DNA of 6,433 bases from DASSKW01 sp035690065 (GCA_035690065.1 DASSKW010000046.1:1-6433), one strand, 5' to 3'. Positions 1-5,952 are shown, numbered from the stretch's first letter. Program-made: numbers and translations. The notes: generated from the letters alone by a model not told the origin.

Positions 1-22
1 TTTTACCTGAACCCCGATGCGC

Positions 23-46
23 CGTCCGTAATCCTACAGACGGACG
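23..46 (-). terminator. possible weak terminator hairpin of the DUF962 gene
   Basis: CGTCCGT (23-29) and ACGGACG (40-46) form a 7-bp perfect stem with a 10-nt loop that spans the stop codon of the minus-strand gene. No T-run follows directly on the minus strand, so it is not a classic intrinsic terminator. It may only protect the 3' end, or be chance. Confidence 0.25.
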
Positions 47-339
47 CGGCCGCGCAATACGTCTGCAAACATGACCCAGTCCCCCATCAGACTGTAGACG
101 GGATGCTTGAAGGTGGCTGGCCGGTTCTTCTCGAAGAAGAAATGGCCGACCCAGGCGAAGCCATAGCCGACCAGAGGCAACAGCCACAGCCCCCACCAGT
201 GCCGCGTGATCAGGACCGTAGCCAGGATCGCCAGTACCAGCAGGCTGCCAATGACATGCAGGCGCCGACAGATCCGGTTGCTGTGTTCGCCCAGATAGAA
301 AGGGTAGAAAGCCCGGAAGCTGTGAAAGGTCTGTGCCAT
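34..339 (-). CDS. DUF962 / Mpo1-like small membrane protein
   Basis: This 101-residue protein matches the DUF962 (YGL010w/Mpo1-like) family as I recall it. The N-terminal part carries FYPFYLGEHSN (residues 11-21) and RRLH (25-28). Two hydrophobic stretches follow, at about 29-46 and 49-65, and then GHFFFEKNRPATFKHP (65-80), the most characteristic family segment. Conserved histidines H19, H28, H66 and H79 are the expected metal-ligand candidates. The yeast relative Mpo1 is described as an Fe2+-dependent dioxygenase in fatty-acid alpha-oxidation. Whether short bacterial members do the same is not shown by sequence. There is no signal peptide, and it is probably an inner-membrane protein with two helices. 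The gene is divergent from the suf operon, and a functional link (iron use) is only speculation. The start codon has no clear Shine-Dalgarno sequence, and a likely -10 box lies only 12 nt upstream, so the leader is very short. Confidence 0.85.
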   Translation of the reverse strand: MAQTFHSFRAFYPFYLGEHSNRICRRLHVIGSLLVLAILATVLITRHWWGLWLLPLVGYGFAWVGHFFFEKNRPATFKHPVYSLMGDWVMFADVLRGRVRL

Positions 340-351
340 GGCGTAGCTGAC

Positions 352-380
352 ATTCTACCCGCGCCTGGCTCGCTTGCCAG
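352..380 (-). promoter_or_regulatory. putative promoter of the DUF962 gene
   Basis: Read on the minus strand, CTGGCA (375-380) and TAGAAT (352-357) match the sigma70 -35 box at 4 of 6 bases and the -10 box at 5 of 6, with a 17-nt spacer. Transcription would start near 345, leaving a leader of only about 6 nt before the ATG at 339. Prediction by eye. Confidence 0.4.
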
Positions 381-391
381 CCCATTGCCAC

Positions 392-420
392 TTCACTCTC
401 CCCGTTAATAGGACTAAAAT
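392..420 (+). promoter_or_regulatory. putative sigma70 promoter of the suf operon
   Basis: TTCACT (392-397) and TAAAAT (415-420) match the -35 box at 4 of 6 bases and the -10 box at 5 of 6, with a 17-nt spacer. The -10 box lies inside the dyad at 407-431, the position expected for repression by the operon's own Rrf2 regulator. Transcription would start near 426-428, about 22 nt before the regulator ATG. Prediction by eye, without an experimental start site. Confidence 0.5.
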
Positions 421-431
421 AGTCCCCTATT
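407..431. promoter_or_regulatory. putative IscR/Rrf2-type operator dyad
   Basis: A 25-bp imperfect palindrome runs from AATAG to CTATT around the core GACTAAAATAGTC (412-424). The core fits the centre of the E. coli IscR type 1 site, GACTRWWWYAGTC, at every position. The outer arms match less well: the right end has CTAT as in the consensus, while the left ATAG is shifted inward by two bases. The dyad covers the likely -10 box, so a bound regulator would block transcription. Which protein binds is inferred from its position upstream of the Rrf2 gene. Confidence 0.65.
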
Positions 432-448
432 GAATTCCGGGGCTCAAC

Positions 449-916
449 ATGCTGCGCCTGAGCAAATTGACCGATTACGGCACCGTGGTACTGGCCTTCA
501 TGGCCGGTCAGCCCGAGGCTGTGCATGCCGCTGCCGACGTGGCTGCCGCCACCCGGGTCGCTTTGCCGACGGTCAGTAAATTGCTGAAGGTCTTCGCACG
601 CGCGGGCCTGGTGACATCGTTCCGTGGCGCCCACGGCGGCTACAGCCTGGCACGACCGGCTGACTCGATCACGGCGGTCGAGATCATCGACGCCATCGAA
701 GGCCCGGTCGCCATCACGCAATGCAGTCTGGATCATAGCCACTGCGGGATCGAATCGGTCTGTGGGGTCGGGCACAACTGGCAACGTATCAGCCTCGTGA
801 TCCGCGAAACCCTCAAGACCGTGACCCTGGCACAACTGACCCGCCCGGCAGTTTCCGATATCACCCGCGTGGACATCGCCACGCTGCGTGGCACCCTCCG
901 CCGGCGCATCACCTGA
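449..916 (+). CDS. Rrf2-family SUF operon regulator, IscR-like
   Basis: This 155-residue protein is a winged-helix transcription factor of the Rrf2 family. It is closest to the gammaproteobacterial SUF regulator group (the family modelled as suf_reg_Xantho) and related to IscR. The N-terminus MLRLSKLTDYGTVVL is typical and fixes the ATG at 449. The helix-turn-helix lies at about 28-48 and the wing at 58-70 (FRGAHGGYSLARP). Cysteines C92, C99 and C105 with nearby H109 correspond to the Fe-S ligands C92, C98, C104 and H107 of E. coli IscR, so it probably carries a [2Fe-2S] cluster. The first cysteine gap is one residue longer than in IscR. It is the first gene of the suf operon, 11 nt before sufB, with a candidate operator over its promoter. 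Autorepression when clusters are plentiful is the likely role. The proposed ribosome site, GGGG at 439-442, is weak. Confidence 0.92.
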   Translation: MLRLSKLTDYGTVVLAFMAGQPEAVHAAADVAAATRVALPTVSKLLKVFARAGLVTSFRGAHGGYSLARPADSITAVEIIDAIEGPVAITQCSLDHSHCGIESVCGVGHNWQRISLVIRETLKTVTLAQLTRPAVSDITRVDIATLRGTLRRRIT

Positions 917-927
917 AGGCCGAACCG

Positions 928-2376
928 ATGGCAACCCAACCAAACGATGTGGAAAAACTGGTTCGCAACGAATACCGGCACGGCTTCATCACGGATATCG
1001 AAGCCGATACAGTACCGCCAGGATTGAATGAAGACGTGATCCGACTGATCTCGGCCAAGAAACACGAACCGCAGTTCATGCTCGAATGGCGACTCAAGGC
1101 TTATCGCCACTGGGTCACTCTCAAGGAGCCGTCTTGGGCTCACGTTAAATTTGCGCCCATCGACTACCAGGCAATCTCCTATTACTCCGCGCCTAAATCG
1201 AAGAAGGATGCCCCCAAAAGTCTCGACGAAGTTGACCCGAAACTGCTGGAGACTTACGAGAAACTCGGCGTGCCACTGCATGAGCGTGCCAAGCTCGCTG
1301 GTGTTGCAGTGGATGCAGTATTCGATTCTGTGTCTGTCGCCACCACGTTTCGCAAAAAACTTGCGGAAGTCGGCGTCATCTTCTGCTCCTTCTCGGAAGC
1401 CGTACAAAGTCATCCGGAGCTGGTTGAGAAGTATCTCGGCTCAGTGGTGCCCTACTCCGATAACTTCTTCGCGACGCTGAACTCCGCGGTTTTCACCGAT
1501 GGTTCCTTCGTCTTCATACCGAAAGGCGTGCGCTGCCCGATGGAGCTCAGCACCTACTTCCGTATCAATGCTGCCAACACCGGCCAGTTCGAGCGCACGC
1601 TGATCATCGCCGAGGAAGGCGCCGAGGTCAGTTACCTGGAAGGCTGCACCGCTCCCATGCGCGATGAGAACCAGTTGCATGCCGCAGTCGTCGAACTGAT
1701 AGCGCTGGAAAACGCCAAGATCAAATACTCCACAGTCCAGAATTGGTACCCCGGCGATGAGAATGGTGTAGGCGGTATCTACAACTTCGTCACCAAACGC
1801 GGCGACTGCCGAGGTGATAATTCGCGAATCTCATGGACCCAGGTAGAGACAGGCTCAGCCATCACCTGGAAATACCCCAGTGTATTACTCAGAGGCGACA
1901 ATTCTGTCGGCGAGTTCTACTCGGTAGCAGTCGCCAACCATTACCAGCAAGCAGATACCGGCACCAAGATGGTGCATATCGGCAAGAACACCAAGAGTAC
2001 GATCGTTTCAAAGGGTATCTCTGCCGGTCAGGGCCAGAACAGTTACCGCGGGTTGGTGAAAGTGGTTGCTGCTGCCGAGAATGCACGCAATTACACCCAA
2101 TGCGATTCGCTGCTGATGAGCGATCGTTGCGGCGCCCATACTTTCCCGTATATGGAAGTGAAGAACCCGACCGCCAGGATCGAGCACGAGGCGACCACTT
2201 CGAAGATCAGCGATGACCAGCTTTTCTATTGCCGTAGTCGCGGCGTATCCACTGAAGACGCCGTCAACATGATCGTCAGCGGTTTCTGCAAGGATGTATT
2301 CAAGGAGTTGCCGATGGAGTTCGCCGTGGAAGCGCAGCGGCTGCTTGCGGTGACACTTGAGGGCGCGGTCGGTTAA
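928..2376 (+). CDS. sufB: Fe-S cluster assembly scaffold protein SufB
   Basis: This 482-residue protein is near the length of E. coli SufB (495) and similar throughout. SufB is the main scaffold subunit of the cytosolic SufBC2D complex, where sulfur is received and the nascent cluster forms. Diagnostic stretches include GFITDIEADTVPPGLNEDVI near the N-terminus, KGVRCPMELSTYFRINA, STVQNWYPGD, the ADTGTKMVHIGKNTKSTI region and IVSGFCKDVFKELP near the C-terminus. C392 in QCDS lines up with the essential C405 of E. coli, and H420-E421 in EHEATTSK with H433-E434. The CxxCxxxC motif that follows SYYSAP in E. coli is absent: here SYYSAP (84-89) is followed by a lysine-rich stretch. That motif is not universal. 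The ribosome site GAAGG (915-919) overlaps the regulator stop codon, so the two genes are probably co-translated. Confidence 0.98.
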   Translation: MATQPNDVEKLVRNEYRHGFITDIEADTVPPGLNEDVIRLISAKKHEPQFMLEWRLKAYRHWVTLKEPSWAHVKFAPIDYQAISYYSAPKSKKDAPKSLDEVDPKLLETYEKLGVPLHERAKLAGVAVDAVFDSVSVATTFRKKLAEVGVIFCSFSEAVQSHPELVEKYLGSVVPYSDNFFATLNSAVFTDGSFVFIPKGVRCPMELSTYFRINAANTGQFERTLIIAEEGAEVSYLEGCTAPMRDENQLHAAVVELIALENAKIKYSTVQNWYPGDENGVGGIYNFVTKRGDCRGDNSRISWTQVETGSAITWKYPSVLLRGDNSVGEFYSVAVANHYQQADTGTKMVHIGKNTKSTIVSKGISAGQGQNSYRGLVKVVAAAENARNYTQCDSLLMSDRCGAHTFPYMEVKNPTARIEHEATTSKISDDQLFYCRSRGVSTEDAVNMIVSGFCKDVFKELPMEFAVEAQRLLAVTLEGAVG

Positions 2377-2384
2377 TCAGATAC

Positions 2385-2388
2385 AGGA
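2385..2388 (+). promoter_or_regulatory. ribosome binding site of the truncated sufC copy
   Basis: AGGA lies 7 nt before the ATG at 2396, an ideal position. It sits 8 nt after the sufB stop and was probably the ancestral sufC ribosome site. It now drives only a 34-codon reading frame. Confidence 0.6.
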
Positions 2389-2395
2389 TCAAGAG

Positions 2396-2500
2396 ATGCT
2401 TAATATAAAGAATTTACATGCGAAGGTTGAAGGCCGCGACATCCTCAAAGGCCTTGATCTCACGGTTAATGCAGGTGAGGTTCATGCGATCATGGGGTGA
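2396..2500 (+). pseudogene. truncated duplicate of the sufC 5' end
   Basis: A 34-codon frame starts 19 nt after the sufB stop and reads MLNIKNLHAKVEGR through GEVHAIMG, then TGA. It equals residues 1-34 of the intact SufC downstream except at position 3 (N instead of V). It ends exactly where SufC continues into Walker A (GPNGSGKST). From codon 4 to codon 34 the DNA is identical to the intact gene, while codons 2 and 3 differ. The fragment has a good ribosome site and the spacing normal for a suf operon, so this is probably the original start of sufC, disconnected from its body by the inserted 208-bp unit. It has no P-loop and cannot bind ATP by itself. It may be translated as a 34-residue peptide, but a function for the peptide is not supported. 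An assembly artefact cannot be excluded. Confidence 0.85.
2405..2496 (+). repeat. 92-bp direct repeat, copy 1
   Basis: Identical base for base to 2613-2704, with an offset of 208 bp. It runs from ATAAAG in codon 4 of the sufC fragment to the ATGGG of codons 33-34. Identity ends abruptly on both sides: the next base is G here and C in copy 2. Confidence 0.97.
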
Positions 2501-2534
2501 GCGGGAAACAAGCGAAGCACTGCTTCGCGCCCGC
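2501..2534. repeat. palindromic hairpin A in the sufB-sufC spacer
   Basis: The inner arms GCGAAGCA (2512-2519) and TGCTTCGC (2521-2528) are perfect complements around one base. The outer arms GCGGG (2501-2505) and CCCGC (2530-2534) extend the stem across an internal loop. No T-run follows, so it is not an intrinsic terminator. It starts directly after the stop codon of the sufC fragment. Confidence 0.8.
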
Positions 2535-2538
2535 GAAC

Positions 2539-2560
2539 GCCCGGCCATGGATGGTCGGGC
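2539..2560. repeat. palindromic hairpin B in the sufB-sufC spacer
   Basis: GCCCGGCCA (2539-2547) and TGGTCGGGC (2552-2560) form a 9-bp stem with one G-T wobble and a TGGA tetraloop. It contains CCATGGATGGT (2545-2555), which occurs again at 2572-2582. Together with hairpin A it gives the spacer a REP-like look. No T-run follows. Confidence 0.8.
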
Positions 2561-2591
2561 TGGTTAGCGCACCATGGATGGTTGACACCAG

Positions 2592-2597
2592 AAAGGT
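2592..2597 (+). promoter_or_regulatory. ribosome binding site of intact sufC
   Basis: AAAGGT lies 6 nt before the ATG at 2604 and supports that start. A second AGGA at 2599-2602 is too close to be used. This site differs in sequence from the one before the truncated copy, so intact sufC has its own initiation signal and does not depend on coupling to sufB. Confidence 0.55.
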
Positions 2598-2603
2598 CAG
2601 GAC

Positions 2604-3356
2604 ATGTTGGTAATAAAGAATTTACATGCGAAGGTTGAAGGCCGCGACATCCTCAAAGGCCTTGATCTCACGGTTAATGCAGGTGAGGTTCATGCGATCA
2701 TGGGCCCCAACGGTTCCGGCAAAAGCACGCTCGCTCATATCCTGGCCGGCCGCAGCGGTTATACAGTCACCGAGGGCAGCGTCATTTATGAAGGCAAGGA
2801 TTTACTGGCGATGGATCCTGAAATACGCGCCAGAGAAGGCGTGTTTCTGGCATTCCAGTACCCGGTGGAAATAGCGGGTGTCAATAATGTCTATTTGCTG
2901 AAAGCCGCCTATAACGCCATTCGCAAGCACCGTGGTGAAGAAGAGCTGGATGCCATGGATTTCCTGTCCATGGTAAAAGCCAAGATGCAATTCATGGAGA
3001 TTGATCCCAGCTTCCTAAGCCGAGCCGTAAACGAAGGCTTCTCTGGTGGCGAGAAGAAACGCAACGAGATCCTGCAGATGCTGGTACTGGAACCCAGATT
3101 GGCATTACTGGATGAAACGGATTCCGGTCTTGATATTGATGCGCTGAAAGTGGTCGCCAACGGGATCAACAAATTGCGTGATCCAAAACGTGCCATGGTC
3201 ATGGTAACTCATTATCAGCGTCTGCTCGATTACGTCGAACCTGACTTCGTGCATGTGTTGGCTGGTGGCAAGGTCATCAAGTCCGGTGACAGACATCTGG
3301 CGCAGGAACTCGAGAAACGTGGTTACGACTGGGTGCTGGCCGAGGCTGCAGCGTGA
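2604..3356 (+). CDS. sufC: Fe-S cluster assembly ATPase SufC
   Basis: This 250-residue protein (E. coli SufC has 248) is the ABC-type ATPase of the SufBC2D scaffold. ATP binding brings its two copies together and reshapes SufB-SufD for cluster building. All ABC motifs are present: Walker A GPNGSGKST (34-42, K40), Q-loop Q85 in AFQYPVEI, signature FSGGEKKR with SGGE at 147-150, Walker B LALLDETD with D170 and catalytic E171, D-loop SGLD, and switch H203 in VTHYQ. These numbers agree with E. coli. The ATG at 2604 gives the family N-terminus MLVIKNLHAKVEGR. Residues 4-34 are encoded by a 92-bp stretch that is repeated upstream in a truncated copy, so the gene lies 227 nt from sufB, unlike the tight spacing elsewhere in the operon. 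It overlaps the sufD start by 4 nt. Confidence 0.98.
   Translation: MLVIKNLHAKVEGRDILKGLDLTVNAGEVHAIMGPNGSGKSTLAHILAGRSGYTVTEGSVIYEGKDLLAMDPEIRAREGVFLAFQYPVEIAGVNNVYLLKAAYNAIRKHRGEEELDAMDFLSMVKAKMQFMEIDPSFLSRAVNEGFSGGEKKRNEILQMLVLEPRLALLDETDSGLDIDALKVVANGINKLRDPKRAMVMVTHYQRLLDYVEPDFVHVLAGGKVIKSGDRHLAQELEKRGYDWVLAEAAA
2613..2704 (+). repeat. 92-bp direct repeat, copy 2 (inside intact sufC)
   Basis: Identical to 2405-2496. This copy encodes SufC residues 4 to 34 in the intact gene and ends just before the codons of Walker A. Recombination with copy 1 would remove 208 bp. Confidence 0.97.
3342..3345 (+). promoter_or_regulatory. ribosome binding site supporting the GTG start of sufD
   Basis: GAGG inside the end of sufC lies 7 nt before the GTG at 3353 and 16 nt before the alternative ATG at 3362. 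The spacing favours the GTG, which overlaps the sufC stop as GTGA. Confidence 0.5.
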
Positions 3357-4693
3357 CGGCGATGAGCGAAGTCATTCATCCGTATGCTGAGAATTTCAAG
3401 GCACTGGAATCGTTAAAAGCCGGCCACACACCTGCGTGGCTGCCTGGCCTACGCCGCGACGCTTTTGAGCATTTTTCCAGCCATGGCTTTCCAGCTGCAC
3501 ACTCCGAGGACTGGAAATATACTCCCACTCGGTCGCTTGAGAAACAGACCTTCACAGCCACACCTGAACGATCTGCTGCGCTTGCTGCCAGCGACATCCG
3601 GACGATACTGCTGGGAGAAATGCCAACTCAAACGCTGGTATTTGTGGACGGTAAACATGATCCGGCACTGAGCCATATACCATCTGCTACCGCGGGACTG
3701 CAGATCAACACTTTCGACAAGGCCATGGAATCGGATGTGGCCTGGCTGCGGTCCAGTCTTGAATCAGAATCCAACTGGCGCGCGGATACTTTCACCGCGC
3801 TGAATACAGCGTTCCTTCAGAACGGTGTAGTGATCAAACTTAATGACGGCGTGCGGCTGGAAACTCCCCTGCAACTGATCTTCGTTTCAACCCGGCAGGA
3901 ACAGCCGTCTGCATGTCATCCCAGAATCCTGTTGCACCTGGGTGATGGCGCCCAGGCTACACTGCTGGAAACATGGTTTGGTCTTGAGGGTGCCGCCAAT
4001 TTCACCAACAGTTATACCCAGATATCACTTGGCGAGAATTCACGGCTTGAACACCTTCATCTACAGCGTGAAGCCGCAAAAGAATTTCACGTCAGCCGGA
4101 TTGCGGTAGATCAGCAACGCAACAGCCACTATCTGTCGCACACTCTCAATCTGGGTGGGTTGTGGGTACGCAGCGATCTGAATAGCAGGCTGCAAGCCAG
4201 CGGCGCGGAAACTATATTCAACGGCCTGTATCTGGTTGACGGGCGTCAGCACGTCGATAATCACACCCGTATAGATCATCTGGCACCGGATACCCGCAGC
4301 GATGAACTGTATCGCGGCATCATCAGCGGGCACGGTCATGCGGTTTTCAACGGCAAGGTTGTGGTAGCCAAGCATGCCGTAAAAACCGACGCCGCCCAGA
4401 CCAACAACAACCTGCTGCTGTCGCGCCAGGGCGAGATCGATACCAAACCGGAACTCGAGATCTACGCCGACGACGTGAAATGCAGCCATGGCGCGACTAT
4501 CGGTCAGCTCGATGAACAGGCTCTATTCTATCTGCGCTCCCGCGGTCTGGGATTGGATGAAGCGCGTGGACTGCTGGTCGGCGCATTCGCGCTCGCGGTC
4601 CTGGATCGCATCGTATCGCCTGACCTGCGCGTGTTCGCACGCCAGCAATTGAGCGCCGTTTTGCCTCAATCGGCCGTGATGGAGTCCGCATGA
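3353..4693 (+). CDS. sufD: Fe-S cluster assembly scaffold protein SufD
   Basis: This 446-residue protein (E. coli SufD has 423) is the SufB paralogue that completes the SufBC2D scaffold and is linked to iron entry and cluster formation. The N-terminal helical part has HSEDWKYTPTRSLEK, typical of the family. The core beta-helix includes YLVDGRQHVDNHTRIDHLAP and YRGIISGHGHAVFNGKV. The C-terminal part has DVKCSHGATIGQLDEQALFYLRSRG in consecutive pieces from residue 374. H379 (C377-S-H379) corresponds to H360 of E. coli SufD, needed for cluster assembly. The GTG start at 3353 overlaps the sufC stop and has a well-spaced GAGG. The ATG at 3362 would shorten the protein by three residues and cannot be excluded. 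The stop overlaps sufS as ATGA, which suggests translational coupling. Confidence 0.96.
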   Translation: MTAMSEVIHPYAENFKALESLKAGHTPAWLPGLRRDAFEHFSSHGFPAAHSEDWKYTPTRSLEKQTFTATPERSAALAASDIRTILLGEMPTQTLVFVDGKHDPALSHIPSATAGLQINTFDKAMESDVAWLRSSLESESNWRADTFTALNTAFLQNGVVIKLNDGVRLETPLQLIFVSTRQEQPSACHPRILLHLGDGAQATLLETWFGLEGAANFTNSYTQISLGENSRLEHLHLQREAAKEFHVSRIAVDQQRNSHYLSHTLNLGGLWVRSDLNSRLQASGAETIFNGLYLVDGRQHVDNHTRIDHLAPDTRSDELYRGIISGHGHAVFNGKVVVAKHAVKTDAAQTNNNLLLSRQGEIDTKPELEIYADDVKCSHGATIGQLDEQALFYLRSRGLGLDEARGLLVGAFALAVLDRIVSPDLRVFARQQLSAVLPQSAVMESA

Positions 4694-5952
4694 ACGCCCG
4701 ACATGATGTCGCCTTCAAACCGGCTGCCGCCAGCGGTTTCGACCCCTTGCGCTGGCGCAAGGACTTTCCCATCTTGCAACAGCAGATACATGGCAAACCC
4801 TTGGTGTATCTGGATAATGCTGCAACCTCCCAGAAACCGCAGTCAGTCATCGATGCGATCTCTGCGTATTACCAGCATACCAATGCCAATGTACACCGCG
4901 GGGTACACCAGTTAAGCGAACACGCGACCGCCGGTTACGAGGCTGCCCGGGAGAATATCCGCGACTTCATCAATGCCGTTTCAACCCGTGAGATCATCTT
5001 CGTCCGCGGCGCGACTGAAGCCATCAACCTGGTCGCGCAGAGCTACGGTCGCAGCCGTTTCCGGGCTGACGACGAGATCATCATCTCAGCGATGGAGCAC
5101 CACTCGAACATCGTGCCGTGGCAACTGCTGTGCGAGCAGACTGGTGCCACCCTGAAAATAATTCCCATCAACGAGGCCGGTGAGCTCGAAACTGACGCGT
5201 ATGGGCGTCTGTTCACAAAACGTACTAAATTGGTCGCCCTCGCCCACGTCTCCAATGCGCTCGGTACCATCAATCCGGTCCGGGACATGATCGCCCAGGC
5301 TCATGCACATGGAGTACCGGTGCTGTTGGACGGTGCCCAGGCGATACCCCACCTCCCGGTAGATGTGCAAGTCCTGGATTGTGATTTCTATGCCTTCTCC
5401 GGTCACAAGATGTTCGGCCCCACCGGCATCGGCGTGTTATACGCAAAAGAAGCTTTGCTGCGCGAGATGCCTCCCTGGCAAAGTGGCGGCGACATGATCC
5501 GCACCGTGCGCTTTACCGGCAGCACCTGGAATGAGTTACCGTGGAAATTCGAAGCCGGCACTCCGGATATCGCGGGCGCCATCGGTCTCGGTGCCGCCGC
5601 CGACTACATGCGTCACGTCGGCATGGGTGAAATTGAGCGCTACGAACGGGAACTGCTCACCTACGGGACCGGCCGCCTCCAGACAGTGGCAGGGTTGAAA
5701 CTGATCGGTACCGCGCATGAAAAAGCTGGCGTGCTTTCATTCGTAATAGATGGTATCCATCCACACGATCTCGGTACCATCGTGGATCAGGAAGGAGTCG
5801 CGATCCGCACTGGTCACCACTGTGCCATGCCGGTCATGGAACGCTACAACATACCCGCTACCGCGCGCGCCTCACTCGCCTTCTATAACACCCGCGAAGA
5901 TATCGATGCGCTGATATTGGCACTGGGCAAGGCCCACGAGGTGTTCAGCTGA
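4690..5952 (+). CDS. sufS: cysteine desulfurase SufS (PLP-dependent, group II)
   Basis: This 420-residue class V aminotransferase-fold enzyme converts L-cysteine to L-alanine and holds the sulfur as a persulfide for cluster assembly. PLP is bound by K240 in FSGHKMFGPTGIGVLY, and H137 in MEHHSNIVPW stacks on the cofactor. The catalytic cysteine is C378 in RTGHHCAMPVMERY. These correspond to K226, H123 and C364 of E. coli SufS, each shifted by 14 residues by a longer N-terminus. The motif LDNAATSQKP near residues 40-49 and the RTGHHCAMP loop mark it as SufS (group II) rather than IscS. The ATG overlaps the sufD stop, with GGAG at 4681-4684 as ribosome site. The next gene, sufU, overlaps by one base, and its product is the expected sulfur acceptor. 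No sufE is present in the window. Confidence 0.98.
   Translation: MNARHDVAFKPAAASGFDPLRWRKDFPILQQQIHGKPLVYLDNAATSQKPQSVIDAISAYYQHTNANVHRGVHQLSEHATAGYEAARENIRDFINAVSTREIIFVRGATEAINLVAQSYGRSRFRADDEIIISAMEHHSNIVPWQLLCEQTGATLKIIPINEAGELETDAYGRLFTKRTKLVALAHVSNALGTINPVRDMIAQAHAHGVPVLLDGAQAIPHLPVDVQVLDCDFYAFSGHKMFGPTGIGVLYAKEALLREMPPWQSGGDMIRTVRFTGSTWNELPWKFEAGTPDIAGAIGLGAAADYMRHVGMGEIERYERELLTYGTGRLQTVAGLKLIGTAHEKAGVLSFVIDGIHPHDLGTIVDQEGVAIRTGHHCAMPVMERYNIPATARASLAFYNTREDIDALILALGKAHEVFS

Larger units (their letters stand above)
2497..2603. mobile_element. REP-like palindromic insertion between the sufC copies
   Basis: About 107 bp separate the two copies of the 92-bp repeat. They contain hairpins A and B and two copies of CCATGGATGGT (2545-2555, 2572-2582), the second within the inverted repeat ACCAT-GG-ATGGT. 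No reading frame of note and no transposase are present. The composition is that of short, non-autonomous palindromic elements dispersed in many gammaproteobacterial genomes, but that class is inferred from look alone. The ends are not defined. Identity as a mobile element requires finding other copies in the same genome. Confidence 0.45.

Noticed and set aside
103..408. Open frame of 101 codons on the + strand opposite the DUF962 gene
   Set aside because: Low-complexity translation rich in Q and P. The minus-strand frame has clear DUF962 motifs and accounts for the sequence.
733..1413. Long open frame (226 codons) on the minus strand across the regulator and sufB
   Set aside because: It lies antisense to two well-recognised genes, its translation resembles no family I know, and its length is explained by codon bias of the + strand genes.
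2501..2560. Hairpins A and B as intrinsic terminator
   Set aside because: Neither stem is followed by a T-run, and four essential downstream genes depend on read-through.
2545..2582. CRISPR-like repeat (two CCATGGATGGT copies)
   Set aside because: Only two 11-bp copies 27 bp apart, no repeat-spacer periodicity and no cas genes. A palindromic element explains them better.
2582..2616. Possible internal promoter, with a perfect TTGACA at 2582-2587 just before sufC
   Set aside because: No acceptable -10 box lies 16-18 nt downstream. The nearest AT-rich stretch (TAATAA, 2611-2616) is at a 23-nt spacing and inside sufC, so the transcript would lack the sufC start.
2396..2704. Programmed frameshift or ribosome bypass linking the sufC fragment to sufC
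   Set aside because: The intact copy has its own ATG, ribosome site and complete N-terminus, so no recoding is required, and the two copies lie in different frames with a stop between.
4061..4489. Open frame of 142 codons on the minus strand inside sufD
   Set aside because: Antisense shadow of sufD, without a recognisable domain or a promoter of its own.
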